Shown: in pieces, positions 26,374 through 34,204 of the stretch
Position numbering within the stretch: position 1 is the stretch's first letter
How the letters are laid out: each line of letters begins with the position of its first letter
Source of the DNA: Gammaproteobacteria bacterium
GTDB lineage: Bacteria > Pseudomonadota > Gammaproteobacteria > DSM-16500
Direction: 5' to 3'
NCBI GenBank assembly: GCA_013286495.1
Contig: JABDFQ010000001.1
Span: 614 to 64,613 of the forward strand
DNA: 64,000 bases
The notes under the pieces: model-generated
The model's input: the letters and a program-made list of their open reading frames with translations, nothing else
Told to the model about the DNA's origin: nothing
Database searches by the model: none
Program-made: the position numbers and the translations under genes

Positions 26374-27003
26374 ATGAACGCCAATCCTTGTCTACAAGCT
26401 TCTGCACTCAGCTGTACACGTCAGCATTCGACATTGTTTACTGACCTTAATTTTGTTTTATATCCAAAGGAATTGCTGCTGGTACAAGGTGCGAATGGTG
26501 CGGGAAAATCGAGTTTATTGCGTTTACTGACAGGACTTGCGACACCTGCTCGCGGCAACATTACCTGGAATGGCGAGAATATTGCCTCCGTTCGTGAACA
26601 ATATCAGCATGACTTGCATTATCTTGGTCATGACAATGGTTTGAAATTGCATCTGACACTTCAGGAAAATTTACAATTAGCCGCGCATCTTTCATTAACA
26701 ACCTATGCTGGATTTGAAAATATTCTACATGCCTTGCAACTTGCACCCTTGCAGCATGAATACGCAAAAAATATTTCTGCCGGACAAAAACGTCGTCTGG
26801 CGCTCGCAAAAATTTTCCTGTTGCCGCGAAAATTATGGATACTCGATGAACCACTCACAGCACTCGATGCTGATACACAAATTTATTTTTTATCGCAATT
26901 ACAAATGCATTTACAGCAAGGTGGCATGGCTATCATCAGTTCGCATCATGCCATTCATCTCCCAGATCAGATAATAAAAAACCTGAGATTGTCAGCATGT
27001 TAA
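26374..27003 (+). CDS. ccmA: Heme exporter ATP-binding protein CcmA
   Basis: This 209-residue ABC ATPase belongs to the cytochrome c maturation system I. It works with CcmB to drive release of holo-CcmE in heme delivery. Walker A GANGAGKSS (about residues 40-48), signature SAGQKRR and Walker B LWILDEP are present. The short length and the H-loop in IISSHHAIHL are typical of CcmA. It follows the barrel gene by only 6 nt (GAGGG just before the ATG) and overlaps ccmB by 7 nt, so ccmA and ccmB are translationally coupled. Confidence 0.92.
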   Translation: MNANPCLQASALSCTRQHSTLFTDLNFVLYPKELLLVQGANGAGKSSLLRLLTGLATPARGNITWNGENIASVREQYQHDLHYLGHDNGLKLHLTLQENLQLAAHLSLTTYAGFENILHALQLAPLQHEYAKNISAGQKRRLALAKIFLLPRKLWILDEPLTALDADTQIYFLSQLQMHLQQGGMAIISSHHAIHLPDQIIKNLRLSAC

Positions 27004-27668
27004 GCGCGCTCAAATTTATTTTTCTTTCTGAATTACGTTTGCGTTTACGCCGCTCGCACGAATGGTTATATCCATTAGGATTTTTTTTTATTGTCATGAG
27101 TTTATTTCCACTGGCGATTACACCTGATCCTCTTTTATTAAAAAAAATTATTCCTGGTGGCATATGGATTGCAGCATTACTAGCGAGTTTATTATCGATA
27201 GAAAATGTTTATTTTACTGATCTTGAAGAAGGACATTTGCAACAATGTTTATTGAGCCAAATTCCACTCGCGTTAATTATATTTATAAAATTAAGCGCGG
27301 AATGGTTATTGACACAATTGCCGTTAATTTTATTAACACCGCTATTAGGCATCTGGTTTCATCTTTCTTTTACGTGCGTTTTATCGTTGTGTATTAGTTT
27401 ATTACTCGGCACACCTATTCTAACTTTGCTGGGAAGTTTGTGCGTCGCCTTAACGCTCGGTTTGCGACAACAAGGTGTATTGCTGGGATTATTATTATTT
27501 CCGCTGATCACGCCAGTATTAATTTTCGCGATGAGTTTAGTCATGCAGCAGGAAGCAGGATTATCGATCAGCGGTTCGCTCGCATTCTTAGCCGGTTTGT
27601 GCACTTTCGCGCTCACGATATTGCCTTTCACTATTGCTGTGACACTCCGAACCGCGCTGGAAGAGTAG
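26997..27668 (+). CDS. ccmB: Heme exporter membrane protein CcmB
   Basis: This 223-residue membrane protein has about six hydrophobic helices and a CcmB-type start (LKFIFLSELRLRLRRSHEWLYPLGFFFIV), followed by PGGIWIAALLASLLSIENVYFTDLEEGHLQQ, in shorter pieces the family hallmark. It is the permease-like partner of CcmA. The operon stops here: the next gene converges with only 2 bases between the stop codons. The remaining maturation genes (ccmC-H) are not in this window, which is unusual because they are often contiguous. Confidence 0.9.
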   Translation: MLSALKFIFLSELRLRLRRSHEWLYPLGFFFIVMSLFPLAITPDPLLLKKIIPGGIWIAALLASLLSIENVYFTDLEEGHLQQCLLSQIPLALIIFIKLSAEWLLTQLPLILLTPLLGIWFHLSFTCVLSLCISLLLGTPILTLLGSLCVALTLGLRQQGVLLGLLLFPLITPVLIFAMSLVMQQEAGLSISGSLAFLAGLCTFALTILPFTIAVTLRTALEE

Positions 27669-27670
27669 TT

Positions 27671-28792
27671 TTACTTCTTCGGTTTTGAAATAAACCTCGA
27701 TAAATCCGTTTTTTCTTCCTTAATCCCTACACCCTCATTAATAGAAAGATATTTATCCTTCATTGGCTTCAATTCATCAATTGCATAACGACTCGATGAA
27801 GTACCTGAAATTAAATAAGAACGTATGTATTCAATTTCCTTTCCATAGTCTTCTTTTAATTTTGAATTTGCTGATGGTTTTAAATCCGGATGTTTCTCAT
27901 AGACCTGTTTCAGCCATTTATTAAAATTTTTACTTTTCAGATCATCCAGTGGTTCCTGCAATGCAATAATCGCGCACTTCATGGTATCCAGCTGATATTT
28001 CTCATCCATGTTTGCGGATCCCTTTTTTAAATCTCTCATGACTTGAATAAATTTATCTGCAATATGTTCGTGATCATTCGGTTTCATCCAGTAATCCCTC
28101 TTGTAGTTTTTACACATCTCCTCAAGATCATCCATTATTTTTTCCGCAGGACTTTTAAATTTTATTTCAATTTTTTGATCCTTTGTTTTTTCTTCATGAG
28201 GTGAACGAATTTTTTTAATTCCATCAATCACTGTGTTTGGAATTGGCGAGGATTGCATGATGAGAAATTTATCCAGCTGCATTTCTTCCCGCATCAATTT
28301 ACGTTCCCACCACTCCTTGTCATTTGAGGGTTTAAATTTATCGTCATCCTCATAGTCATAATGAAGACTGTTATTTGTTGTATTTGTTGATTTTGCGTTT
28401 GCATAATTAAAATTAAATTGCCCCTTGGCTTTTTCCAAAAGTTTGTCAACCTGAAAACGATTCAAATGAAGAGTGGAAGAAACCGGATTGTTTTTTAAAT
28501 ATTTTTCGAGGCGAATTTGTAATTCCAGAATTTCCTGTGGAGTTTCAAATTTCTGAATTTTGACAGCATTATTTTGATGATCAATATAAAACTCGTAAAA
28601 AATATGTTTACCTTTTTCATCTTCATTAAAAGGATCTTCTTTGTCGATACCTTCCATAATCATTCTTACTTGAGGATTTTTAGATTTTTCAGCCCATAAA
28701 ACGCGAGTGAGACACCAAATATCAACATTAATATCGATGTCTTTTTCCGGTTGGCTAAAAATACTTTTTTCATTTCTATCAATATGCTGCAT
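27671..28792 (-). CDS. Orphan protein, paralogue of the gene at 30853-31941
   Basis: This 373-residue soluble, charged protein has no recognised domain. Start: ATG 28792 with GGGAG about 9 nt upstream. An in-frame GTG at 28801 is the alternative. It shares the opening (RNEKSIF), a central block (DLEEMCKNYKRDYWMKPN... with HIADKFIQVMRDLKKG) and the closing region (IEYIRSYL ... ELKPMKDKYLSI) with the second gene, so the two arose by duplication. There is no signal peptide or membrane segment. The C-terminus is charged (KEEKTDLSRFISKPKK). In Legionellales such lineage-specific hydrophilic proteins are often secretion substrates, but nothing here proves that. Confidence 0.7.
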   Translation of the reverse strand: MQHIDRNEKSIFSQPEKDIDINVDIWCLTRVLWAEKSKNPQVRMIMEGIDKEDPFNEDEKGKHIFYEFYIDHQNNAVKIQKFETPQEILELQIRLEKYLKNNPVSSTLHLNRFQVDKLLEKAKGQFNFNYANAKSTNTTNNSLHYDYEDDDKFKPSNDKEWWERKLMREEMQLDKFLIMQSSPIPNTVIDGIKKIRSPHEEKTKDQKIEIKFKSPAEKIMDDLEEMCKNYKRDYWMKPNDHEHIADKFIQVMRDLKKGSANMDEKYQLDTMKCAIIALQEPLDDLKSKNFNKWLKQVYEKHPDLKPSANSKLKEDYGKEIEYIRSYLISGTSSSRYAIDELKPMKDKYLSINEGVGIKEEKTDLSRFISKPKK

Positions 28793-28878
28793 GATTACCA
28801 CTCCCGAAAAATTATTAATTTAATATTCTGATTATAGATGGGATAACGGTGAATGAGTAATTTATATAATCTTATATA

Positions 28879-28969
28879 TGACAACTATAAGTTGTCAAAA
28901 AACAATATAATTAAATCAAAGATGGTTTTTAATTTAATTTTTATATAATATGAAAACCAGGAGTTGTCA
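28879..28969. promoter_or_regulatory. AbiE operator: inverted repeat plus a third half-site
   Basis: TGACAACT-ATA-AGTTGTCA (28879-28897) is a perfect 8-bp dyad upstream of abiEi. A third copy of the half-site, AGTTGTCA (28962-28969), overlaps the AGGAG ribosome site of abiEi. AbiEi antitoxins are known to repress their own promoter by binding inverted repeats, so this is the expected operator position. Intervening DNA is very AT-rich and should carry the promoter. Confidence 0.65.
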
Positions 28970-28973
28970 TATT

Positions 28974-29762
28974 ATGCAAAAAATAAATCAGCTAATAAAA
29001 TATTGGCCTCGTGGGACGGTTGCGATCCAATCCTGGCTTGAGAAACAAGGCATCTATCGGCAGTTGGCAGAACGTTATTGTAAAAGCGGATGGCTGGAAC
29101 GCATTGGCTCTGGTGCATACATTTTGTCAGGGGATAAAGTGAGCTGGGAAGGTGCGCTATACGCTTTGCAAGCTGAAGCAAATATGCAAATAAATGTAGC
29201 CGCGCTTACCGCACTGGAGTTGCAAGGATCTGCTCATTTCATTCCGATGAATCAAAACCATCCTGTCTGGTTATTCAAAAATAACGATCAAAAAAATATT
29301 CCGGCATGGTTCAAACAATCATTTACAACAAAACATTCACTTAAAATAGTTAATCGCCATTTGTTTGATGGTGATTGGCGGTTAGGTTTAATAGAACAAA
29401 ATATGGGTGAATACAAAATCCTGATTTCTTCACGTGAGCGAGCAATATTTGAATATTTCGATTTAGTTCCCGCCCAACAATCATTTGAGCATGGTGTATT
29501 GCTAATGGAATTATTGCAAACATTGCGTCCTGTGTTAATTCAGGAATTACTTGAGAAATGTACTTCAATCAAAGTTAAGCGATTATTTATGAACGTTGCC
29601 GAGATGCAAAATCATGAGTGGGTAAAAAATCTTGATTTGTCCAAAATCGATTTTGGTTCAGGAAATCGTGTGATAAAAAAAGGTGGAAAACTTTTCAAAA
29701 AATATGGATTATTGCTGCCCGTTGTAAATTCAGATGAGAATGAAGATGATAACCAACCGTGA
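28974..29762 (+). CDS. abiEi: AbiEi antitoxin (type IV toxin-antitoxin, transcriptional repressor)
   Basis: This 262-residue protein belongs to the AbiEi family. An N-terminal winged helix (LIKYWPRGTVAIQSWLEKQGIYRQLAERYCKSGWLERIGSG, given here in part) is followed by the antitoxin domain (ALYALQAE, AALTALELQGSAHFI, REQNMGEYKILISSRERAIFEYFD region). Start: ATG 28974 with AGGAG 10 nt upstream, preferred over ATG 28950. The role is to repress the abiE promoter and neutralise AbiEii. It overlaps the toxin reading frame by about 17-29 nt, the usual bicistronic layout. The antitoxin looks intact although its toxin is broken. Confidence 0.87.
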   Translation: MQKINQLIKYWPRGTVAIQSWLEKQGIYRQLAERYCKSGWLERIGSGAYILSGDKVSWEGALYALQAEANMQINVAALTALELQGSAHFIPMNQNHPVWLFKNNDQKNIPAWFKQSFTTKHSLKIVNRHLFDGDWRLGLIEQNMGEYKILISSRERAIFEYFDLVPAQQSFEHGVLLMELLQTLRPVLIQELLEKCTSIKVKRLFMNVAEMQNHEWVKNLDLSKIDFGSGNRVIKKGGKLFKKYGLLLPVVNSDENEDDNQP

Positions 29763-30695
29763 GCAATATTATTATCAGCAAGTAGAATTATTATTAAGAG
29801 TTTTACCGTATGTGGCAAAGGAAAGTTGTTTTGCGTTGAAAGGTGGCACAGCGATTAATTTTTTCATACGTGATATGCCGAGATTATCCGTAGATATTGA
29901 TTTAACTTATCTCCCCATTGAATCCCGGGAAATAACACTAAAACAAATAGAAGCGAGTTTAATTCGAATCAAAACTTCCCTTCTGAATAGCAATTCCAGC
30001 ATGGTTATTCAGGAAAAACGCACAGTACAAGATTCACGATTAAATAAATTATATATTCACTACAATAATGCAATGATTAAAATCGAACCCAACGAAATAT
30101 TAAGAGGTTCGGTGTATGCAATTGAACATAAAAATATAACAAGAAAAATAGAAGAAACATTTCATATGTCTATCATCATATGTCTATCAGTAATGTGCCC
30201 ATTTTATCTTTTGAGGATTTATATGGTGGAAAAATTTGTGCCGCATTAGCACGGCAACACCCGAGAGATTTGTTTGATGTTAAATTATTATTTGAAAATG
30301 AAGGTATCACTGACAAATTAAGACAAGCTTTTATTATTTATCTTGCTAGCAGTCCCAGACCAATTCATGAGTTATTAAATCCACATCCTGCACTACAAGA
30401 ACTGCGCCAAGCTTATGAAGAAGATTTTGTCGGAATGACAAAACATACGGTTTTATATGAAGATCTTATGCAAGTAAGATTAGATTTGATTTCTCAATTA
30501 TTGAAAAGCTTCACAAATAATGAACGATTGTTTTTACTTTCGCTAAAAAGCGGCATGCCGGATTGGGATTTAATGCCTATACCTGGAATTGAAAATTTAC
30601 CTGGTCTGAAATGGAAATTAATGAATATAGAAAAAATGGATCAAGCCAAGCACAAAATTGCTCTAGAAAAACTAAAACAGGTGCTGTCTTTATGA
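29734..30695 (+). pseudogene. abiEii: AbiEii-type nucleotidyltransferase toxin, frameshifted by a 14-bp duplication
   Basis: The first part (29734-30249 frame) has the nucleotidyltransferase motif GGTAINFF...RLSVDIDLTY. The second part, in another frame from 30180, has the family's C-terminal motif SFEDLYGGKICAALARQHPRDLFDVKLL. The frames meet at a perfect tandem duplication of TCATATGTCTATCA (30162-30175 and 30176-30189). Removing one copy restores one continuous reading frame (...ETFHMSISNVPILSFEDLYGG...). The truncated product would lack the C-terminal conserved block and is presumably inactive. Re-initiation at ATG 30180 is possible but has no ribosome site. The start among ATG 29734, 29740 and 29746 is not resolved. 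Confidence 0.88.
30162..30189 (+). repeat. 14-bp perfect tandem duplication in abiEii
   Basis: The unit TCATATGTCTATCA is present twice back to back. It adds 14 bases (2 mod 3) and so breaks the toxin frame. Slippage or recombination between the copies could restore the gene. Confidence 0.97.
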
Positions 30696-30776
30696 GTTTG
30701 TTTAAGTTTCATCTCGCAAATCTAGTAAGACTAGAAGGTGAAGCGCTAAATCAAAGTAATTGAACGTTAACCCTGT

Positions 30777-30834
30777 ATTTCTGAGGGCTGCCTTCAGAAA
30801 TAAGGGGTTATTCCTGAAGGCAGCCCTCAGAAAT
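30777..30834. terminator. Bidirectional hairpin between convergent genes
   Basis: 21-bp arms (30777-30797 and 30814-30834) are perfect reverse complements around a 16-base loop. It sits between the abiE 3' end and the 3' end of the orphan gene on the other strand, so it can end transcripts from both sides. No long U-tract follows. Confidence 0.75.
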
Positions 30835-30852
30835 ATGACCTTATAAGTAAAA

Positions 30853-31941
30853 TCACCATTTGTTAACCATCACATAATCCTTGTATTCTTCATACAAATC
30901 CTCCTGCACCGGTTGCGAGACAGGTTTATTGGTTAATACTGAATACCTATCCATAAACGGCTGCATGGGAGATAACTCCCGATCGTAACGAACAATTTCT
31001 TTTGCTCCCAAATATTCTTTAACATATTCAATTTGATCGTAGTAATTAATGGCTAATAGCGACAGTGAATCAGATGTTATTTCAGGGTGATTCTCATAAA
31101 AAGCTTCAAGATGTCTTTTGAATTTATCACTGTCTATCTTTTTTAATATTTGATGCAACGAGATACTCAGACATTTAATCGTATCAAAATAATTATCACT
31201 ATACATTCTGGCAGCAACGGCTTTCAAATCATTGAGCACTTTAATAAATTTATCAGCGAGACCAGCATTAGTATTGTACGGACGAAAGAAGTTCTTATCT
31301 TTCTTGTAATTAATACACATATTCTCCATATCCACCACCATTTGAGATAAAGCCAAATCGACAGTTTCCTGTTTTATCTCTGCCTTAATTTCTTTTTCCG
31401 CTGAAATGGTTTTAATTTCTTCTATTTGTTTAATTTCAGGAAAGGATATCCTGGTTAATGCGACAGAAACAGACTGCTTCACATCTGTTTTCTTAAAAAT
31501 ATCATTTGCCCAATCAAGATCATTGATAGATATCACATTATCCGTTTCTAAATTTGTATCAAAATTATTATATTGTTTAATCTGACTCATGAAATTTTCA
31601 ATTTGCCAGTGATCCGGGATGCCAGAACAAATTTGTACTTTATTCTTTATCAAAAGACACAAGCTCATTTTAAACTGCAGCAAATCCCCATCATTTTCAT
31701 ATTTCTGAAATTTGACGTGCACATGTGTTTTATCATCCATGTTGACACGTTCCAGATACGCTTCCGTGAAAACATGTTTTAGTTGCGGTTGGAAATCTCC
31801 GCTACTTTGCAAAGTTTCCAGAATAAGTTTCACACGAGGTTTGTTTTCATCACCCCAGTAAAGAAGAGAGAGACACCCGCTATTCTCATTGATCTCAATC
31901 TTGTTGGATTCATGGAAAATACTTTTTTCATTACGCTGCAT
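30853..31941 (-). CDS. Orphan protein, paralogue of the gene at 27671-28792
   Basis: This 362-residue hydrophilic protein has no known domain. GGAG lies a few bases before the ATG at 31941. Shared with its paralogue: MQRNEKSIF at the start, DMENMCINYKKDKNFFRPYN with LADKFIKVLNDLKA in the middle, and IEYVKEYL ... ELSPMQPFMDRYSVL near the end. The middle contains a Lys/Glu-rich stretch (EIKTISAEKEIKAEIKQE) likely to be helical. The acidic tail (QEDLYEEYKDYVMVNKW) resembles the glutamate-rich C-termini seen on some Dot/Icm substrates. That is a weak hint only. Confidence 0.7.
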   Translation of the reverse strand: MQRNEKSIFHESNKIEINENSGCLSLLYWGDENKPRVKLILETLQSSGDFQPQLKHVFTEAYLERVNMDDKTHVHVKFQKYENDGDLLQFKMSLCLLIKNKVQICSGIPDHWQIENFMSQIKQYNNFDTNLETDNVISINDLDWANDIFKKTDVKQSVSVALTRISFPEIKQIEEIKTISAEKEIKAEIKQETVDLALSQMVVDMENMCINYKKDKNFFRPYNTNAGLADKFIKVLNDLKAVAARMYSDNYFDTIKCLSISLHQILKKIDSDKFKRHLEAFYENHPEITSDSLSLLAINYYDQIEYVKEYLGAKEIVRYDRELSPMQPFMDRYSVLTNKPVSQPVQEDLYEEYKDYVMVNKW

Positions 31942-31973
31942 GGGTTAACTCCAAAAGGACTATATCAATTTAT

Positions 31974-32050
31974 GATGAGCCGATTAGGCCAATTAATCGG
32001 CTCAAAAACAACCTAAATTTGAGCCGATTAATTGGCCTAATCGGCTCATC
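31974..32050. repeat. Nested palindrome, 33-bp arms
   Basis: Arms 31974-32006 and 32018-32050 are perfect reverse complements with an 11-base loop. Each arm is itself a hairpin (GAGCCGATTA / TTAATCGGCTC around GGCCAA). The sequence can therefore fold as one long stem or as two smaller hairpins. It lies upstream of the orphan gene at 30853-31941 and downstream of the BrnA-like gene, both on the minus strand. Confidence 0.9.
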
Positions 32051-32127
32051 TGATTGCTACACGCAGCTGTTTTGTAGAAATAGAGTTAAAAACTTATTGC
32101 GCCATGAACCAGGAAATAGCTGGATAA

Positions 32128-32430
32128 TCAGCCAATGAAAATATTTTTTTCCTGTTTCGCTTTTGCTCTTCTTTCATGATCGGTCTGACGCACATGACGC
32201 ATTAATAATTGCCTTACATAAGGCTGATACCCTATGCCATCTTCTTCAGCCAATTTTTTGAGATTGTCAATCAAGCCTTTCTGTAAGCGAATTGAGATCG
32301 TTTGTAATCCCAAACGTTCATCCAATGCTTTTTCCCGACCAGACGAAGCTTTACGTACGTGTTTTTCTGATGCACCTAGTTCACGATTATCCCAGGCTTT
32401 ATCCTTATTAGCCTTACGCGTATTTTTCAT
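32128..32430 (-). CDS. BrnA/CopG-like ribbon-helix-helix antitoxin
   Basis: This 100-residue, basic N-terminal protein carries the antitoxin RHH pattern TISIRLQKGLIDNLKKLAEE followed by GIGYQPYVRQLLMRHV, the form seen in BrnA-type antitoxins. It overlaps the upstream toxin-like gene by 17 nt on the same strand, the toxin-first order known for BrnT-BrnA. It is expected to neutralise the toxin and bind the palindrome at 32735-32754. Family assignment is from motifs only. Confidence 0.75.
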   Translation of the reverse strand: MKNTRKANKDKAWDNRELGASEKHVRKASSGREKALDERLGLQTISIRLQKGLIDNLKKLAEEDGIGYQPYVRQLLMRHVRQTDHERRAKAKQEKNIFIG

Positions 32431-32707
32431 AAATTTTCACCTCATCTTTATTGGGTTCATAAGCAGTTTTAATTTCATATATTCCTTTTCGTGCTACCTC
32501 AATAAAAACCACTTTCAGTAATCGTCCTTCATTTGTTTCGGCAATAAACCACATCGTTGGAGGATTGGTCTTGTGTTGCTCCCTTACATCTTCCAGCAAA
32601 CCCTTTATACGATTATAAAAACATTCTTCTACTTCTTCTCTAGTAACATCATGTTTTTGTGAGAGCTTTTTAATAATTGCTTCACTAATATTCAAATTCA
32701 AGGCCAT
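32414..32707 (-). CDS. BrnT-like toxin of a type II toxin-antitoxin pair
   Basis: This 97-residue protein shows the pattern FIAETNEGRLLKVVFIEV...IYEIKTAYEPNKDEVKIYEKYA. That pattern recalls BrnT-type RelE-fold ribonucleases (GRLLVVVF then a helix with a closing ...Y). The N-terminus lacks the usual BrnT FEWDEAK block and instead reads LNISEAIIKKLSQKHDVTREEVEEC, so it may be a neighbouring family. First gene of the operon, with the palindromic operator directly upstream. Confidence 0.65.
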   Translation of the reverse strand: MALNLNISEAIIKKLSQKHDVTREEVEECFYNRIKGLLEDVREQHKTNPPTMWFIAETNEGRLLKVVFIEVARKGIYEIKTAYEPNKDEVKIYEKYA

Positions 32708-32728
32708 GTTTTTATCCTTTATTTGACA

Positions 32729-32757
32729 TTATAGCTTTTGTATATACAAAAGCAATA
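32729..32757 (-). promoter_or_regulatory. Promoter with perfect 20-bp palindromic operator for the BrnT/BrnA-like pair
   Basis: On the minus strand, TATAAT lies at 32734-32729 and TTGCTT at 32756-32751, 16 bases apart. The spacer is filled by GCTTTTGTATATACAAAAGC (32735-32754), a perfect 20-base palindrome. This is the classic place for an autorepressor of a toxin-antitoxin operon to bind. Confidence 0.7.
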
Positions 32758-32761
32758 AATT

Positions 32762-33961
32762 TTATCCTTGCACATTCCCCAGCGCTTTAAATGCCTGAAT
32801 TCCTGTTTGAGCGCGGCCTAAAATGAGTGCATGAATATCAGCTGTTCCTTCATAGGTTTTCACGGTTTCCAGATTGAGCATATGTCGCATCACATGAAAT
32901 TCTTCCATGATGCCATTGCCACCATGGATATCACGCGACTCACGCGCAATATCCAGCGCTGCCAAAGTGGAAAAGCGTTTCATCATGGAAATCATTGGTG
33001 TTTCTGCGCGACCTTCATCTTTTAATCTTCCCAGACGCAAACAACCTTGTAATCCCAAGGTGATACTGGTTTGCATATTCGCCAATTTAAATTGAATTAA
33101 CTGATTTGCTGCAAGCGGATGATCAAACTGCTCGCGATCCAGTGCATATTGCCGAGCAGCATGCCAGCAAAATTCCGCCGCGCCCAATGCACCCCATGCA
33201 ATACCATAACGTGCATTATCCAGACATCCGAGTGGCGCTGACAAACCATCTGCATCGGGTAATTCATTTTCTGCAGGGACAAATACATCATCCATAATAA
33301 TTTCGCCGGTAATGGAAGTACGCAAACTTAATTTGCCATGCATCTCTGGTGCAGTTAATCCCTGCATGCCTTTTTCCAGAATATAACCACGAATGCGACC
33401 TTTTTCATTTTTCGCCCAGACAATAAAAACATCGGCGATTGGCGAATTGGTAATCCACATTTTCGCACCTTTCAGCATAAAACCACCGTTTGCAGCTTTG
33501 ACATGTGTATCCATATCCGCAGGATCAGAACCATGATTGGGTTCTGTTAATCCAAAGCAACCGATTAATTCTCCCTTCGCCATTTTCGGCAGATATTTTT
33601 GTTTTTGCGCTTCATTACCATACGCATAAATCGCATACATGCTTAAACTGGATTGCACACTGGCGCAGGAACGATAACCAGAATCGATACGTTCCAGTTC
33701 ACGCATGATTAATCCGTAGGAAACATAATTGATGCCAGCACATCCATAGCCTTTAATGGTTGCGCCTAAAATGCCGGCTGCACCCATTTGGCGCATCAAT
33801 TCTGCATCCGCATGTCCATGATTAAAATCTTTAATGACGCGCGGTAATAATTTTTCATCCGCAAACGTGCGTACAGAATCACGTATCAAACGTTCTTCTT
33901 CAGATAATTGTTCATCGAGAAAAAATGGATCATCCCAACGATACGAAGATTCCTTGCGCAT
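32762..33961 (-). CDS. gcdH: Glutaryl-CoA dehydrogenase (acyl-CoA dehydrogenase family)
   Basis: This 399-residue flavoenzyme oxidises and decarboxylates glutaryl-CoA to crotonyl-CoA in lysine/tryptophan breakdown, passing electrons to ETF. The catalytic base is Glu371 in [23 protein letters not shown], the diagnostic GCDH ending. Other acyl-CoA dehydrogenase signatures are [31 protein letters not shown] (in part) and [15 protein letters not shown] lies 6 nt before the ATG. No other gene of the pathway is adjacent, so it appears monocistronic, followed by the TA pair and preceded by a palindrome. Confidence 0.93.
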   Translation of the reverse strand: MRKESSYRWDDPFFLDEQLSEEERLIRDSVRTFADEKLLPRVIKDFNHGHADAELMRQMGAAGILGATIKGYGCAGINYVSYGLIMRELERIDSGYRSCASVQSSLSMYAIYAYGNEAQKQKYLPKMAKGELIGCFGLTEPNHGSDPADMDTHVKAANGGFMLKGAKMWITNSPIADVFIVWAKNEKGRIRGYILEKGMQGLTAPEMHGKLSLRTSITGEIIMDDVFVPAENELPDADGLSAPLGCLDNARYGIAWGALGAAEFCWHAARQYALDREQFDHPLAANQLIQFKLANMQTSITLGLQGCLRLGRLKDEGRAETPMISMMKRFSTLAALDIARESRDIHGGNGIMEEFHVMRHMLNLETVKTYEGTADIHALILGRAQTGIQAFKALGNVQG

Positions 33962-33997
33962 ATGTTTCTCCTTAAATATTCAATGAACTGCGTGGGG

Positions 33998-34172
33998 TCG
34001 AAGTTATTATTATTGATGTTAAAGCGGACTGTCATCCTGAGCACAGCTTTTGCTTTTGTGCGAAGGATCTCTCAATGAATTCCGTGTGCTTTTTTCATGA
34101 GATCCTTCGCACAAAAGCAAAAGCTGTGCTCAGGATGACAGTCCGCTTTAACATCAATAATAATAACTTCGA
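33998..34172. repeat. Perfect 74-bp-arm inverted repeat
   Basis: Arms 33998-34071 and 34099-34172 are exact reverse complements around a 27-base loop. The inner half (CTGTCATCCTGAGCACAGC...GCTTTTGTGCGAAGGATCTC) matches the 96-bp element at 25498-25708 with a few paired changes. The outer half differs (TCGAAGTTATTATTATTGATG). It sits between the end of the exporter operon and the start of gcdH. Confidence 0.93.
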
Positions 34173-34204
34173 TCCAGCCATATTTCCCAGCAAAGTACCG
34201 TTTA

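Noticed and set aside
30180-30695. Second half of abiEii as a separate 171-aa gene
   Set aside because: The ATG lies inside the 14-bp duplication and has no ribosome site; the sequence is the missing C-terminus of the upstream frame.
30693-30764. 23-codon frame after abiEii (MSLFKFHLAN...)
   Set aside because: Too short, no ribosome site and no recognisable match; likely chance.
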